The position numbers were made by a program, and so were the translations under genes. A model generated the notes under the pieces. That model made no database searches. It saw only the letters and a program-made list of their open reading frames with translations, and was not told the origin of the DNA. This document shows, piece after piece, positions 42,321 to 52,527 of a DNA stretch of 64,000 nucleotides. The stretch lies in the NCBI GenBank assembly GCA_964457925.1, contig CAYWGH010000028.1, forward strand, positions 1-64,000, read 5' to 3'. Position 1 is the stretch's first letter; every line of letters begins with the position of its first letter. The stretch is from Coneutiohabitans sp964457925. GTDB lineage: Bacteria > Zhuqueibacterota > Zhuqueibacteria > Zhuqueibacterales > Zhuqueibacteraceae.

Positions 42321-45300
42321 CTACCTCATCACCACCGCCTTCCGCACTTGTGAAAACGCATTGGCGCGGAGTTGATAGAAATAAACGCCCGCCGCCAGCG
42401 GCTGCCCGCGCGCATCCCGGCCATCCCAGTTGACGAGATAATAACCTGCGGCTTGCGCCTCGCCCGGCACCAACGTGGCCACCAACTCGCCCAGCAGGTT
42501 GAAGACACGCAGCGTGACGCGCGCGTCGCTGGGAAGGCCATAGCGAATCGTGGTGCTTGCCATGCCGCGTGTGCGTTCAGAGGCCATGCTGGAAAACGGG
42601 TTCGGGAAATTTTGATGAAGCTCAAACACACGCGGCAAAGGCGCAACCGCTGCGACTTGTTCGGCGACGAACCCTTGTTCGCCCGCCACCAACGCCAGTT
42701 TTTTTATATGCTCGACGCCGCGCGCGATGAACGTGTAAACAGAATTCGCATGCAGGTCTTGACGATACTGTAAATCCGGATCAACCAGATAAATCTCTGT
42801 CTTGCCGGCCGGCATTTCCTTCAGATCAAATTGCAGTTTGATTATTTCGCCAGGGGCATTGCTGGCCACTTCAAAATCCCAGCGGTGATTGGGCGTTGCC
42901 GGCGAGCGCATGTCATCACTGAAACGCGCCAGCGGCTTTTGCCATTCTGGATGCGGGAAATACAGTGAAACGTATTCGCCGATGGGCGGAGGTTCGGGCC
43001 GATCTTGGCCGTCATAGGCATTTTCGCTTTCCGGCAGCACGCCCGCAAAATTGAAATCATCGCGCGCCTCGGCCCAGCTTGCCATGATTTGCACGCGCCA
43101 GCCGCCGGCGCTGGCTGCGCTTGCTGGCGTGGCTTTCTGCGGGCCCGATGAAAGATCCGGATCAACGAAAAGAATGTCCGCTGTCTCGTTCAGGTTTGCG
43201 ATGTAATACCCTTCCCAAGGCGACAGCGCCGTTGCAGAGTGCCAATCGGCAGCAGCAAACGTTTGCAGAGCCACACTGTTGCCGCTCAGCAAGCGCAGCT
43301 TGTCAATTGGAATGGTGAAATTGAACGGCGCGCCGATAAAGTTGTGGCCGCGCTGCAAGGTAATGGCAAACTCCTGATCGGTGCGCACCGAGCGCGCTGC
43401 GCCGGTGACAATAACCTTGTTTGGCTCGTTGACGATGAGGAACAAGCTTTTTCCAGGGGGCAAATCGCCGCCGGTGCGCAGTTCGGTATAAGGCTCTTTG
43501 TCGCTGAGGTTTTGTGAAGCAAGCAGCGACAGGCCATAAAGCCGCCACTTGGTGTCGTCATAAGGGCCAAGTTCGTCAGCGAGAAGGGCGTGGGCATCGG
43601 GAACCTCCAGTTGCAGGGGCACGGAAATCAAACGATAGGCGGCTTGCGTGTTGCCTGCCGGCTGGGCCACGGGATTACCTTGCTCGTCGTGCCGCGCCTC
43701 GCTGGAGACTTGTATTTGAATCGATGAATATTTAACGGGCGGTTGCCGGTCTTGTGCGCTATCCGCATCGGTTGCCGTGATAAAATACTCCACCCCGCGC
43801 GAGGTTACGGTGTTTGCCGGAATATCGGCGCGATAATTGTTCCCGCCGACGAACGTCATGCGCTGGCTGATAAAATCGGGATCACCGGCGCGGCGATAAT
43901 GCAAATGTGCGTTGGCAACGCCATTGTCATCGATGATGCTGGCTGAGATTGCAATGCTCTGGCCGTTGGGCCGTAACGATTCAGGCGTATGCGAGATTTC
44001 CGGCGCCGCATTGCTGCGCAAAACAGTAAAACTTCGGCTCGCGGAAACGCCGCCGCCCGGGCTGGCATTGCTCACGGAGAATTCACGCATACCCAAAGCT
44101 GCTGCGGCCGAGAGGGTGAGCTGAGCGCGCATGTCGGTCGTGCTTCTGACGTCGATGGCATTGACCGTGATACCGCTGCCAACATTCACGGTGGTAGCAT
44201 CGTTGAAAAAGTTCATCCCGAAAAATTCGACTTCAACCGTTTGCCCAATGCGGGCAGAGTCCGGAACCATGTCCGTCAACACTGGCGCGGGATTGCTCAC
44301 CGTAAAGGTGTAACTGTTGGAGGTGCCGAGCGAGAAAAGGCGCGGCCCGGTGGCCGCAGCGCTGTCAATGGTGATACTCGCTGTCAGGCGCGTTGCATCG
44401 CTGAGTTGTTTTTGGTTCACCGTGATATTCGGCCCAACGTTCACGGCCAAATCTTCGCTCAGGTTGGCGCCGGTAAAAACAACTTCGAGAGTGTCCAACC
44501 GATTGCCGCTGGCAGGGGCGATGCCGTCCAATATCACTGTTTGCGGCCGCACCGTGAACGTTTGCGCAGCAGAAGTTCCGCCGCCCGGGCCGCTGTTGGT
44601 CACGGAGAATTCGCGCTCACCACGGGCCGCGCCTGCAGATATGGTGATATTCGCCGTCAAGCTCGTCTCGCTGTTCACTTTGATCGAGTTGACCGTGATG
44701 TTTGATCCAACATTTACCGCAGTGGCATCGCTGAAAAAGTTTGTTCCAATGAAAACTACCTCGAGCGTTTGTCCGGCATCGCCCGCAGCGGGATTGAGTC
44801 CGGCCAACGTTGGTGCGGGATTGCGCACGGTGAACGTTTGGCTATTCGACGTTCCCACAGAAAAATTGCGCGGCCCGGTGGCAGCTTGGCCGCTGATTGT
44901 GATATTCGCGGTCAAGCTGGAGTCGCCGCTATCCAGACTTTTTAGATTGACGGTAATGCCCGGGCCGGTGTTTACCGGAAGATTCTGATTAAAATTCGTT
45001 CCTGAAAAAACCACATTCAAGCTTTGCAAACGATCGCCGGCAGTGGGGGCGATGCTGATCAGCGTTACGGTTTGCGGCCGTACGCGGAACGTCTGCGTGG
45101 CTGAGGTTCCTCCACCGGGCGCGGCGTTGCTCACCGAAAAGTGGTGAGCGCCGGTGTCAGCCGCGGCGGTAATCGTGAGGTTCGCCGTCACGCTGGTGGT
45201 ACTGGTCGCGAGAATTTCATTCACATGTATTCCCGGGCTGGTGTTCACCGTCGTCGCGTCCTGAAAAAAGTTGTTGCCGGTAAAAACCACATCCATCGTT

Positions 45301-48300
45301 TGTCCAATATCACCGCTGGCCGGAGAAATCTCCGCCAGGGTGGGCTCGGGATTGTTAACGGTAAACGTTACGCTGTTGGATGAGCCGATTGAAAATTGGC
45401 GCGGACCGGTGGCGGCGTTGGCGCTGATCGTCATATTCGCGGTCAATTGGGCCGGACTGTTGAGCTGTTGTGAGTTGATTGAAATATCAGGCCCCACGTT
45501 TACCGCCAGGCTTTCAGTGAAATTGGTTCCGGAAAAAACGACCTCCAGCGTTTGCAGACGATCTCCGCTTGCCGGCTCGATGGTCGACAACTCCACGGTC
45601 TGCGGATTCACCGTGAAGGGTTGACTGCCCGAGACGCCTCCGCCGGGGCCGCTGTTGATCACTACAAAATCGCGTTTGCCCGTGTCCGCCGCTGCTGTGA
45701 TGGTGAGGTTTGCCGTCAAGCTGGTTGTACTCGTGACGGTTATATGATTCACCGTAATGCCATTGCCGGCATCCACCGTGGTGACATCTTGAAAAAAATT
45801 GCTTCCGGTAAATATCACGTTCAAGGTTTGTTCAATATCGCCGCGCGCCGGGGCAATACCCGCAAGCATTGGTACAGGATTGTTGACAGTGAAAATCTGG
45901 CTGTTCGATCCGCCCACGGAAAATTCACGCGGCCCGGTGACGGCGCTGGCACTTATAGTGACATTCACCGTCAAACTCTCCGGACTGTGCAGCCGTTTTG
46001 AATTAATCGCAATATCCGTCCCGACATTTATCGCGAGATCGTCGGAAAAATTGCTGCCTGCAAAAGCCACCTCCAGCGTCTGCAAGCGATTGCCGCTCGC
46101 CGGCGTGACCTTGTTCAGCACCGGGTTGGCTGTTGTGAATTGGAACACATTCGAAAACTCGCTTGGGCCGAAACTGTTCTTGGCATTGACGCGCCAGTAG
46201 TAACGTGTGTTATTGGCGAGCGGCCCCACCAGCCATGAGGTTGCGCTGATGGTGGAATCATCAAATACTGTCGTCGTGAAGTCTGCGCTGGCGGCGACTT
46301 GCAGCCGGTAGGAATTTGCGCCGGTTGCGGGTTGCCAGGCCAGCGTCGGCGCGAGCGGTTGGCCATCGGCGCCATTACCAGGCCCGAATAAAACCGGCGC
46401 AAGCAGGCGCGGCGTGGCGTTTTTTGTGCCGCCGTACGCCCCCAGGTCGATGCGGCTGCCGTTCGGCGCCGGCTCCTCGCCAATCGCATCTGCCGGATCA
46501 CCAGCGTCGAGCGCAGGTGAAGTGTTTTGCAGGCGAAAATCATTGGCCGCGGGATTGAGATAGCGCGGCGCCAGGCTGATGTCGCCCACTCCGGAAAAGT
46601 TGAATGCGCCGGCGTAATTCACTTCGTTGTTGAAAACATCATTGTAACGGTGCACGCCTTGCGCTGCGTTGTTGTCAATTCCAATGCTGTTGTTGGTGAT
46701 GAGATTGTTCTTCACCACCGCGGCGGCTGCTCCCGAAGTGATTTGCACCGCGGTCGCGCAGTTGTGAATCGTGTTGTTGATCAGCAAGGCTGCGCCCGAA
46801 ATGGCGGCGCCGCGTCCCTGACCTTGCCGGATGCCATAGATCACATTATGTTTGGCCACCGTAGCCGCACGTAAATCCAGGGCGTCTTCGGCGACGTTGT
46901 TGCCGTCAAACACAAAGCCTTCGATTGTGCTGCCATGTGAATCAACCAGCATATCTGAGCTGACCGCTCGCATCACGGTTTTGTTGAGAAAAAAATCGCG
47001 CGCGGAGAAATCCTCCGCATAACCTCCCAGCAATGCGATTTGCGCTTGCGGTTGCATACCCTCGCTGAAATTGCCTGCTGCGACTTTGACGGTGTCGCCT
47101 GCGCTCGCGCGATTGAGTGCTGTTTGAATGTTGCGTAGCGGCAGGCTGGCCGTGCCCGGGTTGGCATCGTTGCCACGCGTGGCAGACACATGCAGCACGA
47201 CATTGGGTAAGGTCGTAAACATGCGGTCACTGCCATTGCTGGATCCCGCGCTATTACTCGCCGAGACGCGGAAATGATAAGTCGTGTTGGCCGCAAGATC
47301 CGGCACAACGGCGCTCACGGCCACGGCGCTGCTGCCAGTCACCGGGCTTGGCGTGGCGGTTATTTCACTGCCGTAACTCGTAGTCAAGCCGTATTGAAAT
47401 TTGGCCGTGGCGCTGGCAAGGTTGGCATTGACCGTGGCATTCAACGTGGCAGTACGCTTGCCGATATTGGTTGCCGCGTTCGTGGTCACCGTGGGCGGCG
47501 CCGGTGTTGTGGCCGGGGCCTCATTGGAGTAGGCGGAGTTGCCGGCGTCATTTTCCGCGCGCACGCGATAAGTGTGTTGCGTTCCCGGAGTCAAGCCGGT
47601 GTCACTGTGATTCGTGCTGCCCGCGGCTTTGTTGAGGAGGAATGTGAAAGCGCCGGTTCCAATTTTTCTCTCGATCCTGAAACGAGTCTCATTGTCGGAA
47701 TTGTCGTTCCAGGTGAGATTGATTTGCGTGCTCGAAATCGCATTGGCCTGCAAGTTGGTTGGCGCCTCGGGCGGCGTGGGTGGAGGCGGATCAGCAGTGA
47801 CCTGCAGAGTGGAAACAGAAACGCGAAAGTTGTCTTCTTCGTTGCTTTCACGAATGGCAGAGTCTGGATCGATGCTGATCCATAGGTAGTAGTTTCCCGG
47901 GCTAATCGTTTCTGGCACGGTCGCAACAATACCGCTAAAATCCTTGCTTGCGCCGGGTCCTAGTGGTGGCGGCATCTCATAGTAATGAAGAAAAAGGTTG
48001 TAATCAGGCGGTGGCTGGTTGCTTTTGGATAAGAAAAAGTTAAGCTTGATCAGGGTTACGACTAGATCCGCGTCGTTGTTGGTTATCGTGCCGCTTAGAC
48101 TTATTGTGCCTCCGGGCGCCACGGCGTTGGGGCTGAATGAAAAGGCAGAAGCGAACAAGTTTGGCACAAAAGTGTTCAGCACGCCTCTGAAAATGCCGGA
48201 TTGAGAAGTTCCTGCCACAACCAGGTCGCCTTGCCCTCTTGCAAGCGAAGGGATCACGGACTCGGTCAGCCCCGTGCTCAAGGGCGTCCAATTCTGACCG

Positions 48301-49154
48301 CCATCTTTTGATCGAAATACACCACCGCCGTCAGTGCCAACGCAAAAATCGTTGGACGAATTGATCAGCAACGAAAGTACGTTCATGTTGGTCAGGCCAG
48401 TGCTTACCCGCGCCCAACTGTTGCCGTTATTGGTTGAGCGATACACCCCCCCCGCCAGCGTACCAGCATAAATCTCATCGTCGGAATTGGCTCCGAGCGC
48501 GCGTACGCGAGTGTGAAGCAAGCCGCTGTTGACCTGCAACCAGCTCGCCCCTTCATCCACCGAGCGAAAGATGCCGGTGTCAAACGTGCCGGCGAAGATA
48601 TGCCCGCTGCTGTTGACCGCCAACGCGCGGATTTTTCCATCCGCGAGGCCGCCGGCCAGTTGCGTCCAAAGGCCGCCGGTGCGGCTCGCAAAAACGCCGG
48701 AGCCATCGGTGCCGGCAAAAACGCGGCCCTCGGAGTTGATGGCCATGCAGGTGACGGCAAGATTGGTCAAGCCATTCACCACTTGCGTCCACGTGTCGCC
48801 GTCGTCAGTGGAGAGGAAAACGCCGCTGCCATTGGTTCCGGCAAAAATATAGCCATTCGATTGAATGGCAAACGCGGTGACGTTCAGGTCGGTCAAACCG
48901 GTATTGATTGCCTGCCAGCTCGCGCCGTCATTGTCCGAACGAAAGATTCCCCCGCCTTCGGTTCCGGCAAAAAAAACGCCGGCGCGGTTTGTCGATATTG
49001 CCGCGATGCGGCCCTGAAAGCTGGGACCGCTGGTTTTTTGCCAAAAAGTTTGCGCCTGGGCGGCACTGAGAAGCAACGTATGCAATAGAACAAATACCCA
49101 GAGCCGCTTTTTGCTGCTCGACCCAAACAACATCTGAAACCGCTTGAGGTTCAT
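42321..49154 (-). CDS. Giant multidomain T9SS-secreted surface protein
   Basis: A 2277-residue secreted protein. Order seen: signal peptide (LWVFVLLHTLLLSAAQAQ); seven sortilin/BNR-like repeats to about residue 330 (GGGIFRSDNDGASWQAINTG type); a CARDB domain (SAFSFSPNAVAPGGTISLSG) to about 450; two fibronectin-III-like domains (465-650); a right-handed beta-helix (VSATRGNDANPGTASLPLRN, 655-925); another FnIII-like domain to about 1040; eight IPT/TIG-like repeats of about 88 residues in alternating A and B forms (ASGNRLQTLEVAF and GQTLEVVFIGTNFF types) to about 1740; an Ig-like domain; and a T9SS sorting domain ending VRKAVVMR. In the sorting domain the NPFNPSTTI motif is interrupted by about ten residues (NPFSSMASERTRGMASTTI). 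It is probably a cell-surface adhesin or matrix protein. Kinase and TPR genes lie immediately upstream. Confidence 0.9.
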   Translation of the reverse strand: MNLKRFQMLFGSSSKKRLWVFVLLHTLLLSAAQAQTFWQKTSGPSFQGRIAAISTNRAGVFFAGTEGGGIFRSDNDGASWQAINTGLTDLNVTAFAIQSNGYIFAGTNGSGVFLSTDDGDTWTQVVNGLTNLAVTCMAINSEGRVFAGTDGSGVFASRTGGLWTQLAGGLADGKIRALAVNSSGHIFAGTFDTGIFRSVDEGASWLQVNSGLLHTRVRALGANSDDEIYAGTLAGGVYRSTNNGNSWARVSTGLTNMNVLSLLINSSNDFCVGTDGGGVFRSKDGGQNWTPLSTGLTESVIPSLARGQGDLVVAGTSQSGIFRGVLNTFVPNLFASAFSFSPNAVAPGGTISLSGTITNNDADLVVTLIKLNFFLSKSNQPPPDYNLFLHYYEMPPPLGPGASKDFSGIVATVPETISPGNYYLWISIDPDSAIRESNEEDNFRVSVSTLQVTADPPPPTPPEAPTNLQANAISSTQINLTWNDNSDNETRFRIERKIGTGAFTFLLNKAAGSTNHSDTGLTPGTQHTYRVRAENDAGNSAYSNEAPATTPAPPTVTTNAATNIGKRTATLNATVNANLASATAKFQYGLTTSYGSEITATPSPVTGSSAVAVSAVVPDLAANTTYHFRVSASNSAGSSNGSDRMFTTLPNVVLHVSATRGNDANPGTASLPLRNIQTALNRASAGDTVKVAAGNFSEGMQPQAQIALLGGYAEDFSARDFFLNKTVMRAVSSDMLVDSHGSTIEGFVFDGNNVAEDALDLRAATVAKHNVIYGIRQGQGRGAAISGAALLINNTIHNCATAVQITSGAAAAVVKNNLITNNSIGIDNNAAQGVHRYNDVFNNEVNYAGAFNFSGVGDISLAPRYLNPAANDFRLQNTSPALDAGDPADAIGEEPAPNGSRIDLGAYGGTKNATPRLLAPVLFGPGNGADGQPLAPTLAWQPATGANSYRLQVAASADFTTTVFDDSTISATSWLVGPLANNTRYYWRVNAKNSFGPSEFSNVFQFTTANPVLNKVTPASGNRLQTLEVAFAGSNFSDDLAINVGTDIAINSKRLHSPESLTVNVTISASAVTGPREFSVGGSNSQIFTVNNPVPMLAGIAPARGDIEQTLNVIFTGSNFFQDVTTVDAGNGITVNHITVTSTTSLTANLTITAAADTGKRDFVVINSGPGGGVSGSQPFTVNPQTVELSTIEPASGDRLQTLEVVFSGTNFTESLAVNVGPDISINSQQLNSPAQLTANMTISANAATGPRQFSIGSSNSVTFTVNNPEPTLAEISPASGDIGQTMDVVFTGNNFFQDATTVNTSPGIHVNEILATSTTSVTANLTITAAADTGAHHFSVSNAAPGGGTSATQTFRVRPQTVTLISIAPTAGDRLQSLNVVFSGTNFNQNLPVNTGPGITVNLKSLDSGDSSLTANITISGQAATGPRNFSVGTSNSQTFTVRNPAPTLAGLNPAAGDAGQTLEVVFIGTNFFSDATAVNVGSNITVNSIKVNSETSLTANITISAGAARGEREFSVTNSGPGGGTSAAQTFTVRPQTVILDGIAPASGNRLDTLEVVFTGANLSEDLAVNVGPNITVNQKQLSDATRLTASITIDSAAATGPRLFSLGTSNSYTFTVSNPAPVLTDMVPDSARIGQTVEVEFFGMNFFNDATTVNVGSGITVNAIDVRSTTDMRAQLTLSAAAALGMREFSVSNASPGGGVSASRSFTVLRSNAAPEISHTPESLRPNGQSIAISASIIDDNGVANAHLHYRRAGDPDFISQRMTFVGGNNYRADIPANTVTSRGVEYFITATDADSAQDRQPPVKYSSIQIQVSSEARHDEQGNPVAQPAGNTQAAYRLISVPLQLEVPDAHALLADELGPYDDTKWRLYGLSLLASQNLSDKEPYTELRTGGDLPPGKSLFLIVNEPNKVIVTGAARSVRTDQEFAITLQRGHNFIGAPFNFTIPIDKLRLLSGNSVALQTFAAADWHSATALSPWEGYYIANLNETADILFVDPDLSSGPQKATPASAASAGGWRVQIMASWAEARDDFNFAGVLPESENAYDGQDRPEPPPIGEYVSLYFPHPEWQKPLARFSDDMRSPATPNHRWDFEVASNAPGEIIKLQFDLKEMPAGKTEIYLVDPDLQYRQDLHANSVYTFIARGVEHIKKLALVAGEQGFVAEQVAAVAPLPRVFELHQNFPNPFSSMASERTRGMASTTIRYGLPSDARVTLRVFNLLGELVATLVPGEAQAAGYYLVNWDGRDARGQPLAAGVYFYQLRANAFSQVRKAVVMR

Positions 49155-49264
49155 GAATGCTCTCCCATTTGGCGGCGATCATTGCCAAAGCATGGGCATG
49201 CCATCCGTCAATTGAATATTTGCCGCAGGTAAGAAATTGCCTTGTTGACCCAAACGCCGCGGCC

Positions 49265-49879
49265 TTACGGCAGCGATGGCGGCGCCGGCAGCGATTGCCG
49301 CGCAGGCGCGATTTTGTCATCCCCGCCAGCGCCACGCACTACAGCCACGATCACTGCGACACCTGCGCCGCCGCCCAGCAAGAGCCATTTTGCCGCTCCG
49401 CTTTTTTTCTTTTTGGGTGTTTCCGGCCCGCCCGGAGGGGGCAATTGCTGCAGCGCCGGCGGCTCTTGCGTTGCCGATGGCTGCTCACGGCGCACCTGTT
49501 TGACCAGTTCGACATAGCGGGGAGGATCCTGTATGGGATCAGCCTGATAATTTGATGCGAGTTGCAGTAAAGTGCGAATCGCCTCCGTGGCTCGATTTAT
49601 GTCCCCCGTAGCCTGATATGCCATGGCCAGCAAACGATGGGCGCGCAACTGCGCAGTGAGGGGCAAATCGTTTTGGTGCAAGCAACGATCGGCCATGGCG
49701 ATGGCCTCGTCAAAGCCGGCATCATAAAATTTTTGTTCGGCCTCAGCCAGCTCCGTGTCGCAATCGGTTTGTGCTTGTGACATCACAGCCGGCGCAAAGC
49801 CCAACAAAATCGTCAGGCACAGCGCGGCCCCAAATCGCTGCAGGCGCAAGCACAGCCCCGGGAATTTCCGGCAAAACAT
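49265..49879 (-). CDS. Exported TPR-like protein with C-terminal membrane helix
   Basis: A 204-residue protein: signal peptide (FGAALCLTILLGFAPAVMSQ), two TPR-like helix pairs (AEAEQKFYDAGFDEAIAMAD, AHRLLAMAYQATGDINRATE), a YVELVKQVRRE segment, a Pro/Gln-rich linker, and a C-terminal helix (WLLLGGGAGVAVIVAVV) followed by a Pro-rich tail. The start at 49879 is preferred because GGAGG lies six bases upstream; an upstream ATG at 49897 overlaps the kinase stop as ATGA. Part of the kinase operon; may be an envelope scaffold between kinase and surface protein (inference). Confidence 0.75.
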   Translation of the reverse strand: MFCRKFPGLCLRLQRFGAALCLTILLGFAPAVMSQAQTDCDTELAEAEQKFYDAGFDEAIAMADRCLHQNDLPLTAQLRAHRLLAMAYQATGDINRATEAIRTLLQLASNYQADPIQDPPRYVELVKQVRREQPSATQEPPALQQLPPPGGPETPKKKKSGAAKWLLLGGGAGVAVIVAVVRGAGGDDKIAPARQSLPAPPSLP

Positions 49880-49893
49880 AAGCAACCTCCGGG

Positions 49894-51984
49894 TCATTGA
49901 ATTTTTTGCAGCGTGAAACGCAATTGCTCGGGCGCATTGCCCTCCAGCAAAATTGTTTTTGGCGAATCCAGCATGCGATAACCCTCATGCCGCACGGTAA
50001 TGGTGTGCAGCCCTATCGGCAGCGTGAGCCGCCAGGGCGTTTTCTCGTTGGTGTCGTTGCCGTCGACATAGATGCTCGCGAATATCACATTGTTCGATTC
50101 ATCGAAGGCGGCGACGCCCAGGGTTGCCCGTTTGTTGAAATCAATTTCAATAAACGTCTCCTGGCCGGCCGCAAGCGTCACGTTTTTTTCCCATTTACCC
50201 AGCGTGCCATGAACCGCAGTGAGACGATGTGAGCCGGCGATCAGCGCCTTGGTATAATGCGTGTTTGAATCCTGTTGCTCCAGCGAGCCGTCGATATAAA
50301 TCGTGCCATAAGGTTTTACCAGCACGCTCAAGGTGCCGGTTTGCGGCCGAAGTCTGCCGAACACCTCGCTGTTGACTCCGGAAGAGACGGTTACAGAGAC
50401 AGCATAGTCGTCAAATCCCGATTGACGCAAAAGGATGTCGTACGTGCCGGCTGCGAGCTGCGCTGTTCTCGGAGTTTTCCCGAAATCGTTGCCGTTCACT
50501 AAAATTACGGCGCCCGAGGGTTCGGATTTGAGCGCGAGCGTGCCCGGGGCCGGCGTGCTCGGCGGGTCCGCACGGGAAGCAATTTTTTGCAGACCATAAT
50601 TCCGTTGCGGGTTCGCGCCGTGTACCAGTAAAAGTTGCTCTCGCTGGGTTTGATAGCCGGGCGCTGAAATTTGAATGTCATGCCGGCCCACTGTTAATTG
50701 CAAATCCGTCAAGCGAGCAGGCGAGATCATATTGCCGTCAATCATCACACGTGCTTCGGGTGGCATAACGGTGAGCGCTAGCGTCGCGGCGGGCTGCAAG
50801 GCAAATGAGAAGGATTCTGCCCGGCCTTTGATCATGACGATTGAAGTATCGAGTGTGAAGTAATCTGTCTTGTGCAGCCGGAGCGTAATCTCACCTTCCT
50901 GCGTTCCTGGCAATTCGAGCGGCGTTACACCAAGGGAATCTTCGTTCAAGAAAACCGTCGCGCCGCCTGGTTGTGTGGCAAGCGACAGGGTAGCTGTGGG
51001 TGTTTCGCTGGGTGAGGGGAGAAGCCTGAAGTGTTTCTGTAAAACAAAAATCAAGATCAGAACAAGAAATGCCGCGCTTGCAAATACGAGGGTTTTCCAT
51101 CCCGAACGTTTCCCGGTGCGCGTCGTCGCGATTGGCGTCGCTTGCGCATGCGCCTTTTTTTCGAATGCCGTCAGCGCCTCGGCCATTTCCGCCGCCGTTT
51201 GAAAGCGTTCCCCGGGAGTTTTCGCGAGCGCCTTCATCACGATTTTCGCCAGCTCTTTGGGAATGGCTGGATTCTGCCGTTCGAGCGCCGGCAGCTTGCC
51301 CTCGACGATGATTTTGCGAATTTCAAAATCAGTGTCAGTCGCAGCGAAGGGCGTTTTGCCTGCGAGAGTTTCGTATAAACTCATGCCAAGAGAATAAAGA
51401 TCGCTGCGCCGGTCGACCTGGGACATGCCCTGAATTTGCTCGGGCGACATGTAATGCAGCGTGCCGCCGGTCACAGTCGTGGTGGCGGGTTCGGAGGGGT
51501 TTTGAATTTTGGCCAGCCCAAAGTCCATCACCTTGACTGTGCCGAACCGGTTGATCATGATGTTATTGGGCTTTAAATCGCGATGGATGACGCCGGCGCC
51601 GTGCGCATGATCGAGGGCGCGCAAGATTTGGTGAAAAATGGGCAGCGCTTCCGCAGGAAGGAGAGCCCCGGCTGCGCGGATCCGTTGCGCCAGCGTGTCG
51701 CCGTCTACGAATTCCATCACCAGCAACAGGCCCAATTCGGTTTCGCGCAGCGCATGCACGGCGACGATGTGAGGGGTTTCCAGTTTCCCCAACGCCTTGG
51801 CTTCCGCGCGAAATCGTTTCAAAAATGTTTCGTCGCGGGACAGTCCAAGCTCCATCATCTTGAGCGCCACAATCTTGTCGAGCTGAATATCCCGGGCTTT
51901 ATAAACGACTCCCATTCCGCCTTTGCCCAGCAGCTCCAGAATCAGGTAATTGTCTATTGTTTTGCCGATTAGTTTCGATTCCAT
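49894..51984 (-). CDS. Membrane Ser/Thr protein kinase with five PEGA domains
   Basis: A 696-residue eukaryotic-like kinase. Kinase domain at residues about 12-275 with glycine loop LLGKGGMGVVYKARD, VAIe-type Lys in KIVALKMMEL, catalytic GVIHRDLKPNN, DFG in VKVMDFGLAKI and GGTLHYMSPEQ activation segment; all catalytic residues intact. One transmembrane helix (TLVFASAAFLVLILIFVL, about residue 315) then five PEGA-type beta domains outside the membrane, each with a strand such as PGGATVFLNEDSLGVTPLEL, PPEARVMIDGNM, PSGAVILVNGNDFGKTP. PEGA domains are thought to bind cell-surface ligands. Start at 51984 fits the usual kinase N terminus. It heads the operon with the TPR protein and the giant secreted protein. 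Confidence 0.93.
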   Translation of the reverse strand: MESKLIGKTIDNYLILELLGKGGMGVVYKARDIQLDKIVALKMMELGLSRDETFLKRFRAEAKALGKLETPHIVAVHALRETELGLLLVMEFVDGDTLAQRIRAAGALLPAEALPIFHQILRALDHAHGAGVIHRDLKPNNIMINRFGTVKVMDFGLAKIQNPSEPATTTVTGGTLHYMSPEQIQGMSQVDRRSDLYSLGMSLYETLAGKTPFAATDTDFEIRKIIVEGKLPALERQNPAIPKELAKIVMKALAKTPGERFQTAAEMAEALTAFEKKAHAQATPIATTRTGKRSGWKTLVFASAAFLVLILIFVLQKHFRLLPSPSETPTATLSLATQPGGATVFLNEDSLGVTPLELPGTQEGEITLRLHKTDYFTLDTSIVMIKGRAESFSFALQPAATLALTVMPPEARVMIDGNMISPARLTDLQLTVGRHDIQISAPGYQTQREQLLLVHGANPQRNYGLQKIASRADPPSTPAPGTLALKSEPSGAVILVNGNDFGKTPRTAQLAAGTYDILLRQSGFDDYAVSVTVSSGVNSEVFGRLRPQTGTLSVLVKPYGTIYIDGSLEQQDSNTHYTKALIAGSHRLTAVHGTLGKWEKNVTLAAGQETFIEIDFNKRATLGVAAFDESNNVIFASIYVDGNDTNEKTPWRLTLPIGLHTITVRHEGYRMLDSPKTILLEGNAPEQLRFTLQKIQ

Positions 51985-52527
51985 CAAGCGAGGCGCAAAG
52001 TTTTGTAACCGGAAAAGGCCGACTAACAAAGTTTCAGCAATGTGCCAAGACAGGCTTGCAGCCGCAGTATGAGGATCGCGGCTGGTTTATAACGAGCAAC
52101 AGCAACCCGAGGCCCGGGCCTGATGCCATCCTTGCGAGGGAGCTTGGGCAACCGCCGTGGAAGCCGAAGGCAATTGCATGCCGCCAAACGAAACTCATTT
52201 CAGACAACGGATTCGAGCCGATTGGTGTGACGCGTCAAATCATTCTGGAGATAATTTTTTACGGCACGCGCGCTTGTTCAATATATCCGTTGCAGCTATT
52301 GACGCTTCAATTCAAATCACAAAGCGAATCTTATGACAACAAACGCCTGTCTGTTTGATGAGTAATGTTCTGGGAGGGTAAAAGAAGGTGAAACAATAGC
52401 AATTATTTTGATTTTGTGCAAGCGCAATTTAGAGCTGGGCGCCGCCGCGCCGGCAATGAGGCGTTTTAATGCCTGCGCTGGAAAGGCGTCATTATTTTTA
52501 CAGCTTCACCGGCGCCGCTCCGAGGAA
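51985..52527. other. Intergenic region upstream of the kinase operon
   Basis: About 540 bases with no convincing gene on either strand. It should contain the kinase operon promoter and the end of the phosphatase transcript. A GC-rich pair (GGCGCCGCCGCGCCGGC near 52439 and CCGGCGCCG near 52510) may form a weak terminator; no firm element was recognised. Confidence 0.5.
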
